The notes under the pieces are model-generated. The model had not been told where the DNA came from. It was given only the letters and a program-made list of their open reading frames with translations, and ran no database searches. The position numbers were made by a program, and so were the translations under genes. Of a DNA stretch of 64,000 nt, positions 1-32,138 are shown in pieces. Source of the DNA: Nematostella vectensis (lineage: Eukaryota > Cnidaria > Anthozoa > Actiniaria > Edwardsiidae); contig NC_064040.1 in assembly GCF_932526225.1 (NCBI RefSeq), forward strand, positions 6,111,181-6,175,180, written 5' to 3'. Position 1 is the stretch's first letter. The number at the start of each line of letters is the position of its first letter.

Positions 1-20436
<20,436 letters not shown>

Positions 20437-22230
20437 TTTCTAATAAAAAATAATCAAATGTTAAACAGACGGTGAAGGTAAATGTAAAACAATTCCACAA
20501 AACAATAATACTTTATCAATTATTGTGATTCCGGCTAATAATACCGAAAATGTCTCTAACAGGCATCCCCTTAAATTTCAGAATTTCTTTCTGTCAACTC
20601 GAGATATTTTCTAAGTCCTTAGTTTTCAACATATCAGGCTTAAGTGGTCTGATGGATTAGGTTTATATCAATCATAACCCAAGTACATAGAACAGTTAAC
20701 CTTATTTTTTCACTGTCATATCAAGGAGACTTATAGATTATAAAAGCCAAAGACCCATTTAGCTAATATCCTATTTCACCATAAGGATTGTTAAGTGCAG
20801 AGCATGAAATACATATCAACAAATCAGGTGGCTTTTTATTATATCACATTACTAATATTCATAACACCATTATGTTAGGATCAATTGGTCCATTCAAGGA
20901 TTCAGGAATAGAGATTAAAATTATTTGATCTTTAGCACATCTATGCATAGACTTGACTTTGGGCCTTTAGACAATTCCTACTGTACTTTAGTTGACCTCT
21001 ACCCATGGCTGAAACTCTGGAGTGAAAGATATTTCTCAGGTATTTTACTTATAAAAATTCCAAACACAACCTACAATTCTATCCAATTATAAATCTTAAT
21101 ATCCTAATATAATCCTAATATTGTTGTTGGGTATTCCCAGCCCCCTCCACACCCCAAAAATATCAAGCCTTGATATATCGTCTGGGGTTGGCAGGTATGC
21201 ACAATGATTCTGGGATATCTTGTATCATTTTTTAGTAGAGGGAAATTGATCTTGGAGAAATAGACTAGTTGCTTGAGAGTTGCTTGAGACAAATTGATAT
21301 ACATAGATATTGCTAAAATTTAGAGGAAGACATGAGGGCCAATAACAATTTGTGAAAATTGCCTAAACTGAAAAAAACCCTGAAATCAGATTTGCTACAT
21401 TAATTAAATAAAATGTTCCGAGGCGTTAGCCGAATAGATCCTAGTTAGCATGGCTAATTTAATCTAAAAATCAATTAAATTCAAAAGCACTTCATAATTA
21501 AACTCACAGTGAGCTGAGCATGACTGAAAACATGTCAAGAACAATGAAACGTTCCCCACGCGGCAATTGTTTGTATTGTTGTGGTTGTAGGGTAAAAACA
21601 CGATAAATTCCTCGTTGCCACTTTAGGAAAACATAAAATAACTAAGCGAAAATTAAAAATATCGCTGTTTATTTGGATGAATTACTGAAGAGTTTATAAT
21701 TTTCAGAGGCGGCAGAAATCAACACTTTACACAAGTTAATACCGGGTTTGCCTCGCTAAGCTTGCAAAAACAGGAGATCTAGAGGTAGTCGCAGCGTTGC
21801 CATCAAAATAATTCACTTTAAAGCTAAACAGGTGTTATGATCGAAGCGTATTTTGTTGTTTCACAACAACTTGACCGTGTTTACCACGCGGCTATAAAGA
21901 AGTGATCGTGAAATTGGCATTGTTTACAAAGCGTTCAGCAATAGTTTAGAAATGGGGAATGTTTTTTAATATTCCTTTACTCACCGGTTTGTTATGACAG
22001 TGTTACTAGTGCAGGTTTCAAGTCATCAATAGATAAGGGCGCGTGGGTAATAAATTTCGATCAGGCGGGACCGGACCACAAAAGGTCACGAGCAAGGAAG
22101 AGCATGAAGGAGCGTTAGTGCGAAGAGGAGTTTGCATAAGTTAGTGACTGTTTCAATACAGGCTTCCCGCGTTATTAGACACCGCAGGGTGACCAGAAGT
22201 TTTTCAAGCATTCATCTTTTTTAGTCTTTT
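20437..22230. other. Intergenic: presumed ABCC4 upstream region
   Basis: Lies 5' of the first recognised ABCC4 coding exon. It is AT-rich. No coding likeness and no confident core promoter motif could be identified; a non-coding first exon could be here. Confidence 0.5.
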
Positions 22231-23453
22231 GTACGGAGCCCGGGAAGGGACATTTAAAAAACCTATTGCAATTTTATTTCGTGCGGTATTCTTTTCGCGT
22301 CGGTTTTTTTTTTCGTGAGTTTATTATTTTTTTGTGAGTTTTATTTTTTTCGTGAGTTTCATTTTTTTTCGTGAGTTTTATTTTTTTTTCGTGAGTTTAT
22401 TTTTTTTTTCGTTTGGATAAAGGAGGTGACGGTCACCGTCTGATACCCCACACCCCCTCTGATTTTGAACACCTTACTTTTTTTTTACTAAGAGTGCTGT
22501 GTAAAATCTGAGAGCATTAGATAAAATGATGGGAATTGTTTGATGTGGTTCTCGTCGAATTTAGTTTCATAACTAAGAGCAATTAAAAATTTTTATTTGA
22601 ATTTTTAATATTTTTTTTTCTAATTCTAGGTAGTAGGCTGCTGTCAACCCCCACCCCCCACCCCTCCCTAAATTGGGTCTAGCCTGAGGGTACCTCTTTT
22701 TACCTTTTCCCTTAGCCTCTCTCCTAATTGCGCTCATAAAGAATTCAGACAGCGAACGTGAGACTTTCTAATTACGATTCATTCTGAAGACGCTTTGGAA
22801 TCCAAAACAATTCCTTGTAGGCCAACTACGCTTGCTGATTTTCAATATTCATGCAAATGAAAATGTGTTAACACTCTCACAAGAAATCCGACTAAATTTG
22901 GAAGTATGCTATGATTTTATTTACCTCACAAACATACAAAATAATGCTGCATATCCTTCAGAAAACAAAACATTAAAGAACGCTACGTACCATAGTACCA
23001 ATGAAAAAGCGTTTTTTTTTATTCAGTGTTCTTACCTTAAAGTGGCCCGCGGGTAATTATTCCAAAGCTGCATTTCTGAAATAATTACCCACGGACCACC
23101 TTAAATTATACTTGTAAGAATTGGGTAGAACCCAGGTATGTACTTAATTTATGGTGAATTATTGTGTCACTGGATGTACATTGGAAAGTAAGGCCATAAC
23201 TAAAAAAATATAAAACTCACGAAAAAAAAACTCACGAAAAAAATAACACTCTCGAAAAAAAAAATGAAACTAACGAAAAAAAAAATTAACTCACGAAAAA
23301 ATTAAGTAAAACTCACGAAAAAAATCTAAAACTCACGAAAACACGAAAAAAAAAAGACACGCGAAATTGAAAACGTCCTCGCGACGCGAAAAGTATACCG
23401 CACGAAATAAAATTGCAGTAGGTTTTTCAAATGTCCCTTCACGGGCTCCGTAC
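22231..23453. mobile_element. 1.2-kb non-autonomous element with long terminal inverted repeats
   Basis: GTACGGAGCCCGGGAAGGGA at 22231 returns inverted at the right end (about 23434-23453), and the likeness continues inward through TGCAATTTTATTTCGTGCGG. Both arms then carry short tandem CGTGAGTTTTATTTTTTTT units (22310-22410; inverted at 23210-23350). Inside, 23035-23105 is another hairpin (GGGTAATTATT / AATAATTACCC). No transposase was seen. Confidence 0.75.
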
Positions 23454-23563
23454 TTTTGACTAACAGTACATCTCAATTTTTGACGTTTACTGATACCCTT
23501 CCTTATATGCTCCATAACGCGTCGAGAGAGACTGTCCTTTCTATATGACAGGGTAGTAACGAG

Positions 23564-23566
<3 letters not shown>

Positions 23567-23648
<82 letters not shown>
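23567..23648. repeat. (TA)n microsatellite
   Basis: About 41 uninterrupted TA units just outside the 22231-23453 element; a shorter TA run lies at about 23731-23752. Confidence 0.97.
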
Positions 23649-23651
<3 letters not shown>

Positions 23652-23727
23652 TTGGTTTGAGAAAAATACAAACTACATAGGTTTCCCTACAGGTCTGTAG
23701 GGAATTTAAATTTAAGCCTTCAACCAT

Positions 23728-23759
<32 letters not shown>

Positions 23760-23767
<8 letters not shown>

Positions 23768-25174
23768 CAAGTGACCCTTTTAAAAAATATGGGTGAAATC
23801 GTGGTCCCTGGCCCCATGGCAAATAAGTACTCCGTTCCTGATCGCAATATTTCGAAAATTCTAGAATTTTGATCCTGGTCCCATGCCAACATAATTTTGA
23901 TCCCCGATCCTAGAAATCAAAAATGATCCCTGACCCCCCAGGAGGACTTTGAGAGAAACAGATGGGGGTGCTCGACAGCAAAATCAATTTTAACCCTAAG
24001 AGATAGCACTAAGGGCGTGGACAACAACAATTCTTATCCCTAAGAGATTGCACATTGGGTGTGGTCAAGAATTTTTAACCCTAAGAAAAAGCATAAAAAC
24101 AATGCCTGTTTTAATTGGCTGACAGATCAGAGTATTGTTATGTTACCAACAATAAAGCCGGTATCAACCGATCAGTTGTGGTTTATTGTAAAATATGTTC
24201 CGAGCGATTGGGCCACCATATAGCGTGAGACACCTTTAAAGATAAGAGAATCTGAAAAATCCTCCTCTCCAGTCATGAAAACCCCTAAAAGTTAGCAGAA
24301 TTGGGAAAATCCCTAAAACACCCCTAAGAGATAGAAGTTGGTAAGAATTTTATACCCTAAAAGATAGGTCGAGAACCATATAGGGTCCCTGACCCTATAT
24401 ACCTCATTACTACCCTAACCGTGCTATGAGGATGGCTTTAACTAATGATGTGGTGAGACTACAGGGTATACACAGGGGGGTGCGTACCCCCTTGGCGTCT
24501 AAAAAGTGGGTAATTTCCTATTAAGGAATCTTCAAATACAAAACTTTTTCTATATGATTCCTATAACTTCACTGGATTCGTTATTATAACTAATTCGGTC
24601 ATACAAAACGATTTGCCATGCATTTTCTGTTAACTTAGAAAATCCAGCCAAGTTGATTCTGCAGTTCTAAAAAGAACTGACGTTAATGCATGTCAACCAT
24701 CAACATATTAATATGTTGAGCTTAGTGTCCAGAGTTTGAGACTGTCCATAATTACAACAGCCAACCACTGAAAAAATAGAGGATGAATTGCACAAAATTA
24801 TGCAACTTTTCATATGTATTTCCTTTATTTACAAAGTACAATGTGGTTAAGCACACACGACATTTGGGTTTTGGAGTTTGTCGCAAACTAATAGATTTTA
24901 CATTTACAACTCCTTCATTGATTTCAACTGCTGTAAACTTAACGGTCTTTCAGTACATTTTAGTTACCATAAAAAAAATATGATCCGGACACATAGCTAG
25001 GGGATGTGCCCGGACACCCCTCTTTGGCCGCCACAAAGTTGGCCATTTCTTATAAAAGGATCGTCAAAATCTATCCCTTTTTATATACCTGTGGCTATAG
25101 AAACACCCTCAGCAAATCCTGTGTATGTTCAGGTGATCAGTGTCCCTATATCAACAGCCCAGGTACAAAATTGT
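23760..25174. other. Intergenic, downstream of cyclin K
   Basis: 23800-24420 contains loosely repeated phrases (CCCTAAGAGATAG, GATCCCTGACC), probably decayed repeat DNA. No gene is supported. AATAAA on the minus strand (TTTATT at about 24834) is a possible but distant cyclin K poly(A) signal. Confidence 0.4.
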
Positions 25175-28100
25175 CTATCTTGGCATCCATCCACCTCGCA
25201 TATTAGGAGGATACTGTCCTGACCAATTGTAGTCCATTCTTGGTGCTCTGGGCTGCATTGGCGGCAAGGGCGGAGGAGGTGCACCCATAGCTTGGGCCAT
25301 GCTGTGTGTAGGGGGTCTTACAGGAGACATCCCAAAGCTGGGTGGGTTCTGAAGACTGGACAAGTTTCCAGGGGGGATCTGGTACATGGAGTTTTGGGAA
25401 GTTGTGAGAGGCGGAAGGGGTGGAGGGGGGAAGGATGTAGGGGGAGGGGTGCTGTACTGTGTCGCATACTGTGCAGTCTGTAGGTACGACTGGCCAGCAT
25501 AGTGAATCGCCATCGGTACTGTAGCCTGGGCATATCCATAAGTGGCTGTCTGGGTGGGAAGGGGTGCAGAATACATTGTGGTTGCCTGTTGGGGGAGAGG
25601 TGCTTTTTGTTGAGGGAGGGGCGCTTGTTGTTGGGGTAAGGGTACATGCTGTTGGGGTAATGGAGCTTGCTGTTGGGGTAATGGAGCTTGCTGTTGGGGT
25701 AATGGGGCTTGCTGTTGGGGTAATGGAGCTTGCTGTTGGGGTAATGGAGCTTGCTGTTGGGGCAAGGGAGCTAGTTGCGGTAGAGGTGCTTGTGGTTCAG
25801 CTGGTGGTGGTGGCCTAGAGTCAGACGACTTGCAGCGTTGCTTGTCTGGGGGAGGAGCAGGGCTGATGTTTTCCACTTGAAGTCCTGTCGATTGAGATAC
25901 TTGTTGCATGGTGGTTGTAGAGATGGCTGATGGAAGGGGAGCTTGCTTGCTCTCAGGCTTCGTTCCTATGAAATCACAAAAACATATAGAGTTAAAGTAT
26001 ACAATGGATAGGAGAGTCTGTTTCTAATATCAAAGCAGGAGACACACTGTTAGCTTCTAATACCTGGCCTGTCACTTGTGCTTCCCATTTCACGCTGAAA
26101 TAGAATATTTTATAAAAAGTATGAATATGAGTTTACATTTCACTTAACCCCTAATATTTCAGAATAGAACACCAAGCCCCTTATAACAATCAGACCAGAA
26201 AACAATAGGAACATACTGTAAGAGGTTCAATTTATTATTGATGATGACAGGGAAAGAGGTTCAATTTATCATCTTTCATGGATTCCCTTTGTCCTTCTGC
26301 GCATTTTTAAGCAAAATCTCAGCAAATAGGCAGGCCTGGGCCCACTTAGCCAAACCCTAGATCCACCAATGGGCAATTTAATGTAATACTGGCTCCCAAG
26401 TTTTCCCTGGCCCAGACAATTACCCGTTTTTTGACAGGAGGACTCTGGGTGACAGAAGGGCTGGAGTCAGCTGATGCTGCCCTTTGCTCTGCTGCCGATC
26501 TTTCCTTTCTCTTGCCATCATACAGCTCAAGCATCATATCCATTATGTCTGGAAAAAATATATTGTTTGAAACTAATGTTCAACATAACCTAGCTAATGG
26601 TAGATGGGGAGAAGCAGGGCAACTCCCACACCCCTTGAGGTGCGGTAGATGGGGAGAAGCAGGGCAACTCCCACACCCCTTGAGGTGCGGTAGATGGGGA
26701 GAAGCAGGGCAACTCCCACACCCCTTGAGGTGCGGTAGATGGGGAGAAGCAAGGCAACTCCCACACCCCTTGAGGTGCGGTAGATGGGGAGAAGCAGGGC
26801 AACTCCCACACCCCTTGAGGGTAGACAGAGGCACATTCACACCCCTTGATGGCCAAACAGCATTCTTTCTTATTGAAGAGTCACCAAATCTGAGAAGTTT
26901 TGTATATGATATCAATGCCTGTATACCCCTTAACAAATCCTGTTTTTGAGGTTTATACAATAGAGTAAGGTGATGTGCATTTCCATTACTTTTAATGACA
27001 CTTTGTGACACTTGCTTCCTGGTCAAGAAAACTCTGGGCATAACAAGCTATTCTATTTGTCATTTTTATATTTGCTAATCTGTACTTACCATTAACCATA
27101 GGCTCTGAGACTGTCTTGGCAAAGTGGATCCACCACAGTTTCTCTTTTGAACCTGTTGCAGCCTGAATATCATAATTGTTCAGCTTGGCTGCGAGTGCCA
27201 ACATGGCAACTGCTATGACTTCAGAGCGATGCTTCAAACATAATGTTGTTGATAAGCTGCAATAAAATGAAAGAAACTGAAGACAGTGACAAGAGAAAGA
27301 AATTCTATATTCGACAAACATTTAAATATCTAAAAGTATCTTTGAATGCTGTAAATGCTTCTTACTCAATTTGGAAGTAGAAAAAGGGTTCTACCTTTAT
27401 ACACTTAATTTTCATGTCACTTTAATTTCGTGAAAAAGTTTTAACTTTGGATAAAAATTTCATGACGAACGGTTCGTTGTACTGACTTGAGCTGTAAGAG
27501 AGAAACGTGCAGAATTTAATGCTCTATCGATTCCATGTGTTATGTTTCCATATAAGGCAGTCCTTTTGTCTTTTTGCCCAATGACAAAGAGGCATACAGC
27601 AAAATACGGAAAATTCCATATCTAGGCGCGAAAGGGTTAAAAGATTTACAAAAGTAAAGTAGGATAAGCGAAAATAAAATGAGTACACAAGAAACCTTGG
27701 GGGAATTTTGGCCGTTTGATAAGCTTTATGGATACAACTTGTCTATTTAGTCATCTAATGTACATATAGTACGGTAAGGGGTTGGGTTGGACTTGTATTT
27801 ATAGATTTTTATGAAAATAAATTTAGCCAACGCATCTTTTTATTACAAATTGTGTCAGTTTTGATGATTACAGCACATTTTAATTCCAGTTGTTTTGCTT
27901 GATTTTTTATTTATTTATGATCACAAAATCATGAAGTCACGAAAATAAAGTGATCTAGTTTTTCACAAATAAAGAAAAATCACGAAAATAAACTGTTACG
28001 AAATACTGCCATCTAAAAAATCACAAAATTTTGACGTTGCGAAAACTAAGTGTAATAAGGTATTTTAGTACTTCCCCATTTGTCCAAGGTGACCTTAAAT

Positions 28101-31100
28101 ACTGGTACGACTAGAAAAACTACAGGCAAACTGTAGTGTAACTATAACTGGTCTGGGTAGCAGGGATATAAATCAACACCTCAGATGAAGGATTAACGCT
28201 CAAAAAGTCAGTGAAACTACTGTTCTACAGCTGTAGAGAACATACCATTTCAACTTTGCTAAATACTATTTGGCAGACTTGTAATTAGGGACCCCCATAC
28301 AATGATTTGGCTTATTGCAGACAATAAATTAAGATACCTATCATTTATAAATGTCCAAGCCATCTGCACCAGTTTATTAAGCTTGGCACGGTCCCCTGAA
28401 AAAAGAAACAGTTGTTAGTTTGTAAGTCCTGAACTCAAATTCTTCAGTTAATAAATAATCAGGGGCGGCGGAGTGGTCCCATAAGTGGGGGGGGGGGCGG
28501 GGGCGAAAGTTGTGAGGGAGGGGTGGATAGTGGTTTCAGGGGGAGGGGTGGTTGGTGGTTCCGAATCCTATTTATAAGAACGTGGGGATTTTAATTTGTT
28601 CAACAAATTTGTTGTCGGTTGCATATATACCGCTTGAAAACCATTGGTTTAAAATAAAACGTTCATATATAAAGAAACATCCTCTCAGAAAAGTGTGTGT
28701 GTGTGTGTGTGTGTGTGTGGGGGGGGGGTGCTGCTCCCCGCTTTCAAGAGTGGGGGGGGGGGGGTTATGAACTTTAATGGTATATCTGCTGGCAATGATA
28801 CATAACCTGATTTAACATTTAACAAAAACATCCTGTCTTATTTAATTAGAATCGATAGCTAGAATTTTCTAGAACCCTGATCTAGCATTTTACGGTAACG
28901 AGATGAATAGATGCAATAATTTTAAATGTTGAGATATAAAAGTGTTGGAGTGTAGTAATTCTAGTCCATGCCATTGTGGAGTCCAAAGAATGACAGTCCA
29001 CAACAAAGACATATTACATTGAAAGTGTAGTACTGTTATCACCTTTGAGGCCCTTCCCTAGTTTGAGCAGGCAGGGGTACGGATGTTCCACTTGGAGGTC
29101 AAACTTGATGGTTTGCAGAAGGATTCTCTCATATATCATTACTTCCTCCTAGGTGTCAAGACATTGGTTTACATCAACTTTCATTATTTATTGCAAAAAA
29201 ATGTCATCAAGTTTGTGTATCAGACTTTTGCAATACAAGCTGTTGGCTCTAAAATGAGATGTTCATTACAGCACTAAAGCAAACCCAATCTGCTTCAATC
29301 ACTGTAAAATCCAAAGTAAGACTAAAACTCAAAACATCCTACTTAACAGTACATATAATTAAAACATATCAAATTCTAAAGTGTAAAATGATGCCAGGGA
29401 AAGAGTTATATTTAATAGATGATGAGAAATTTGAGTATTCAAATTATAAGCAAAATGAAGCTGTACCTTGGGATCAGGACCAAAAGCTTCAAATTGAGGA
29501 GGAGTCAAGAGGCTATTTGCTGTCTTGATAATGTCACGGCACTTCTTTGGAGTCTCTTCTACTTTGCCAGCAAGAAACAAACATGCTGCACCAGTCACCT
29601 ACACCCATCAAAGTGTTATGTTATCATCTAAACTAAACTGGGCCCAACTGACATGATGGAAAAACCCTGAATATGCGCACTTCAGAGAGATGAAGAAAGA
29701 AGATAAAATTTCTTACAATGGCCATAATTTCCATGTATTCCGGACTGAGTTTCACTTTTCGAAACACATATAACATGAGGCAGAAATGCACATACCCAGA
29801 TTTTGGCTTTTTAAGATATTTTATCCTTGATCATCCTTGCGCTTTGCTATGTATTGGCTCACTGACGAAAAGCTCAAATTTCAATGACACTTTACTAAAA
29901 GTCGAACTAATTTATAAAAAGTCGCATTTGATATTTTGTTTAATATTACTCACTTAGTAATTAGGGGAATTTTCTGCCTTATTTGATGTGAAATGAGCTT
30001 ATTGGGAACATCAAGTCATGCCTTTCCGTCATGTCGGCCCAACTGCACTACTGGTTACAACAGCACCAGAATCATATCAGTGTGCTAGTGACTCAAGATG
30101 ATTCAATAGATAGTATTTTGAGGAACCTCAGTCATTCTAAATCATGTTGACACTGCTTCTTCTCTCATTTGTAAGAAGACCTCTGGATCAATTTTGGAAG
30201 CTTGTTGTAGCCCTTCTAGCCAACCCCAGGTGCAATCCTTGAAGGAATACTTTTTCTATAAGATACCTATGACAGTGCACCCCTGTATGGTCAGCACTTC
30301 CTCAACATTTACCTTGCACAGGGCAGACAAACTAAATGGGTCCTTTGGCTTTACAGTATCATTTCAAAAAAGAATGGGAAAGCCGGAGAAAGAGCTTCAT
30401 GCAAAAGACACCTAATCCAGACATCAGGTTTATAGGTAGGGCTCAGACTGGGGAGATGTAGTATAACTATATCTCTAGCTACCTTTCTGCACACACAGTG
30501 TCATTTGTAAAGTGCTAGAATTCTTACCCAGCGAGGGAAGTTTTTGAAAGACTGGATCATGTAGAATCTGTGGAAGTAGACGGCTCCTGTAGCCATTGTG
30601 TCATAGCGTCTGTAGTACAAGTAGTTATGGTTATATAACAAACATAAACATAGTGGAGCATTGCTATAAAGAATACAAAATAAAGGTAATAAAGGAATTT
30701 AAATCAACAGGAAGTTTAAGTGTATGTTTTCATGCATCTCAAAAACAGTAGCTTTGCTGACATTTCTAGACTAAGGGCACATTTTTTTACTCGTGATTCC
30801 GGAATGTGAATGATTAGAATAGAAAAAGCGTGTGTTTCTTTTTCCCACGTTCCCATTCCAGAATGGAATGAAGGCAATTCCACCCATTCTGCTTACCTGT
30901 AGCAGAATGACTCGAATGCATTCTGAAAATTCTCTACCAATGATTCCCATTTCAGATTGATTGAAAAAAATTCGGTTAGGCCTCTTTTTATTTAAGGCAT
31001 ATAAAAAAATACTGAAATGCACATAAAAAAAATACTGAAATGTCTCTGAATAACGATATGCTATAAATTTTGGGCATAGCTTAAAACTGAAAATGGCCCC

Positions 31101-31733
31101 TAAGAATGTAACTCTCATAAAATTAAATAAGGACACACCATTAATGAGGACTTATGGGTCCATAATCATCACATACTCTTATCAGGTGTGTCGCTAGGGT
31201 TGATGCGGGAAGCACCAAAATCCTGGAAAATGCTTATTATATCGTTATCTACCGTATTACTATATTGGTTATCAATAATGTCCATCAATGACTTGATGTA
31301 CAAACAACAAGAAAGCTATATAGGCTTGCAACAATTGTGTAGAACCAGAGAAACAGAAGCTTAACTTAAACCTTGTTAGCTAGATTACTCAAGATAAATA
31401 CCAAAAGTGGACTTTTCAATGAGTGTTGTAATATTTTGACACAAGCTACACATGCTCGATTTCAATTGATTCACTTTACCAAGGGACCAAGCAACACATC
31501 GTAAGTGAGTAAGTACAAAGGTTTTCCAAAACTTAAGCCAGCTAATGCATTCAATAGCGATTTAGTTATGGCGTTATTAGTCACAAGAAAGGATACAGTC
31601 CCATTTTGTTCCCGCACTCCATAATAAAACGCGTGCCCTCCCTGCGGTACCGACATTCTGTAGCATAATCAATACCATCGAGCCGAGATGGCGTCCGATT
31701 CAGCCCGTCGTGGGTGAATAACCAGTTAGGCAT
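25175..31733 (-). CDS. CCNK: Cyclin K
   Basis: Nuclear cyclin that partners CDK12/CDK13 to phosphorylate the RNA polymerase II CTD (family knowledge). Exons: 31733-31597, 30609-30528, 29598-29467, 29148-29043, 28395-28338, 27256-27090, 26548-26424, 26094-26064 and 25965-25175; total 1629 nt, 542 aa, all phases consistent. First cyclin box: [52 protein letters not shown] written here without its extra Ala, DIIKTA. Second box: [41 protein letters not shown]. The C-terminus is Pro/Gln-rich and ends GGWMPR, like vertebrate cyclin K. The ATG at 31733 is the first Met after an in-frame TGA. It shares a short upstream region with EEF1G. Confidence 0.95.
25585..25795 (-). repeat. 21-bp coding minisatellite in cyclin K tail
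   Basis: About nine units encode repeats of PLPQQQA in the last CCNK exon; the inner ones are almost identical at DNA level. The period is a multiple of three, so copy-number changes keep the frame. Confidence 0.9.
26599..26830. repeat. 45-bp tandem array in CCNK intron
   Basis: TAGATGGGGAGAAGCAGGGC at 26601, 26646, 26691, 26736 and 26781 (the fourth copy differs by one base), then a partial copy. It lies in the intron between exons 27256-27090 and 26548-26424. It does not match either exon edge. Confidence 0.9.
28440..28770. repeat. G-rich intronic block with GT microsatellite
   Basis: Several runs of 8-14 G and a (GT)n tract at about 28694-28718. Possibly a decayed G-rich transposon; no clear termini. 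Intron of CCNK. Confidence 0.5.
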
Positions 31734-32086
31734 CTTTAAGCACAGATATCTAAAGATTTTGATAAACGCAAAATGATGTCAAATGCTTTGTCCTTTTCGA
31801 GTTCATTTTGCCGATCCGTCCGCCATTTTGGAAACAACAGTAGCCTCGTTTTCAAGCTCTATCCAAACAGTCCACCACAGGTAACCCATGTTTTGATGGT
31901 GCCAAACTAAAAGAAAGTTCGCGGTATTTTTTTTTTTTACATCGTCAATATTTCACATTGACAAACAAAACTTTTCCATTGTAAGAGCAACGGTATTTTT
32001 TTTTTTCAAATTTTCCATTTGACCAAGGATTTTTTTTGTGAGATCAAGGGTTTTGTCGTCATATCCGGAAATGCCCAGACTGTCAT

Positions 32087-32094
32087 TATAAATA
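32087..32094 (+). promoter_or_regulatory. TATA box of EEF1G
   Basis: TATAAATA, 52 bp ahead of the ATG and about 25-30 bp ahead of the likely start in CGTTCTTTCTCTTC. Confidence 0.7.
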
Positions 32095-32110
32095 GTCAGT
32101 CCGCGCATAC

Positions 32111-32124
32111 GTTCTTTCTCTTCA
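32111..32124 (+). promoter_or_regulatory. Pyrimidine-rich initiator / 5' TOP of EEF1G
   Basis: GTTCTTTCTCTTCA lies at the expected distance from the TATA box. Translation-factor genes of animals typically start in such a tract (TCT initiator), and the mRNA then carries a 5' TOP under TOR control. The exact start base is not known. Confidence 0.55.
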
Positions 32125-32138
32125 TTGAATATCCCAGA

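Larger units (their letters stand above)
31734..32138. promoter_or_regulatory. Bidirectional CCNK/EEF1G promoter region
   Basis: Only about 400 bp separates the two start codons, which point away from each other. CGCCATTTTGG at 31820-31831 is a YY1-type site reading CCAAAATGGCG in the CCNK direction. The EEF1G side has its own TATA box and pyrimidine start. Sharing of elements is inferred from spacing. Confidence 0.65.

Noticed and set aside
26599-26830. 45-bp CCNK array as another junction-derived case
   Set aside because: Its unit matches neither flanking exon edge and it lies away from both splice sites.
26580-27041. Cys/Pro/His-rich frames near 26600-27000
   Set aside because: Open only because of the 45-bp repeat in a CCNK intron.
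30771-31136. 121-codon frame on the minus strand upstream of cyclin K exon 2
   Set aside because: No recognisable domain, lies within CCNK intron 1 and has AT-rich chance composition.
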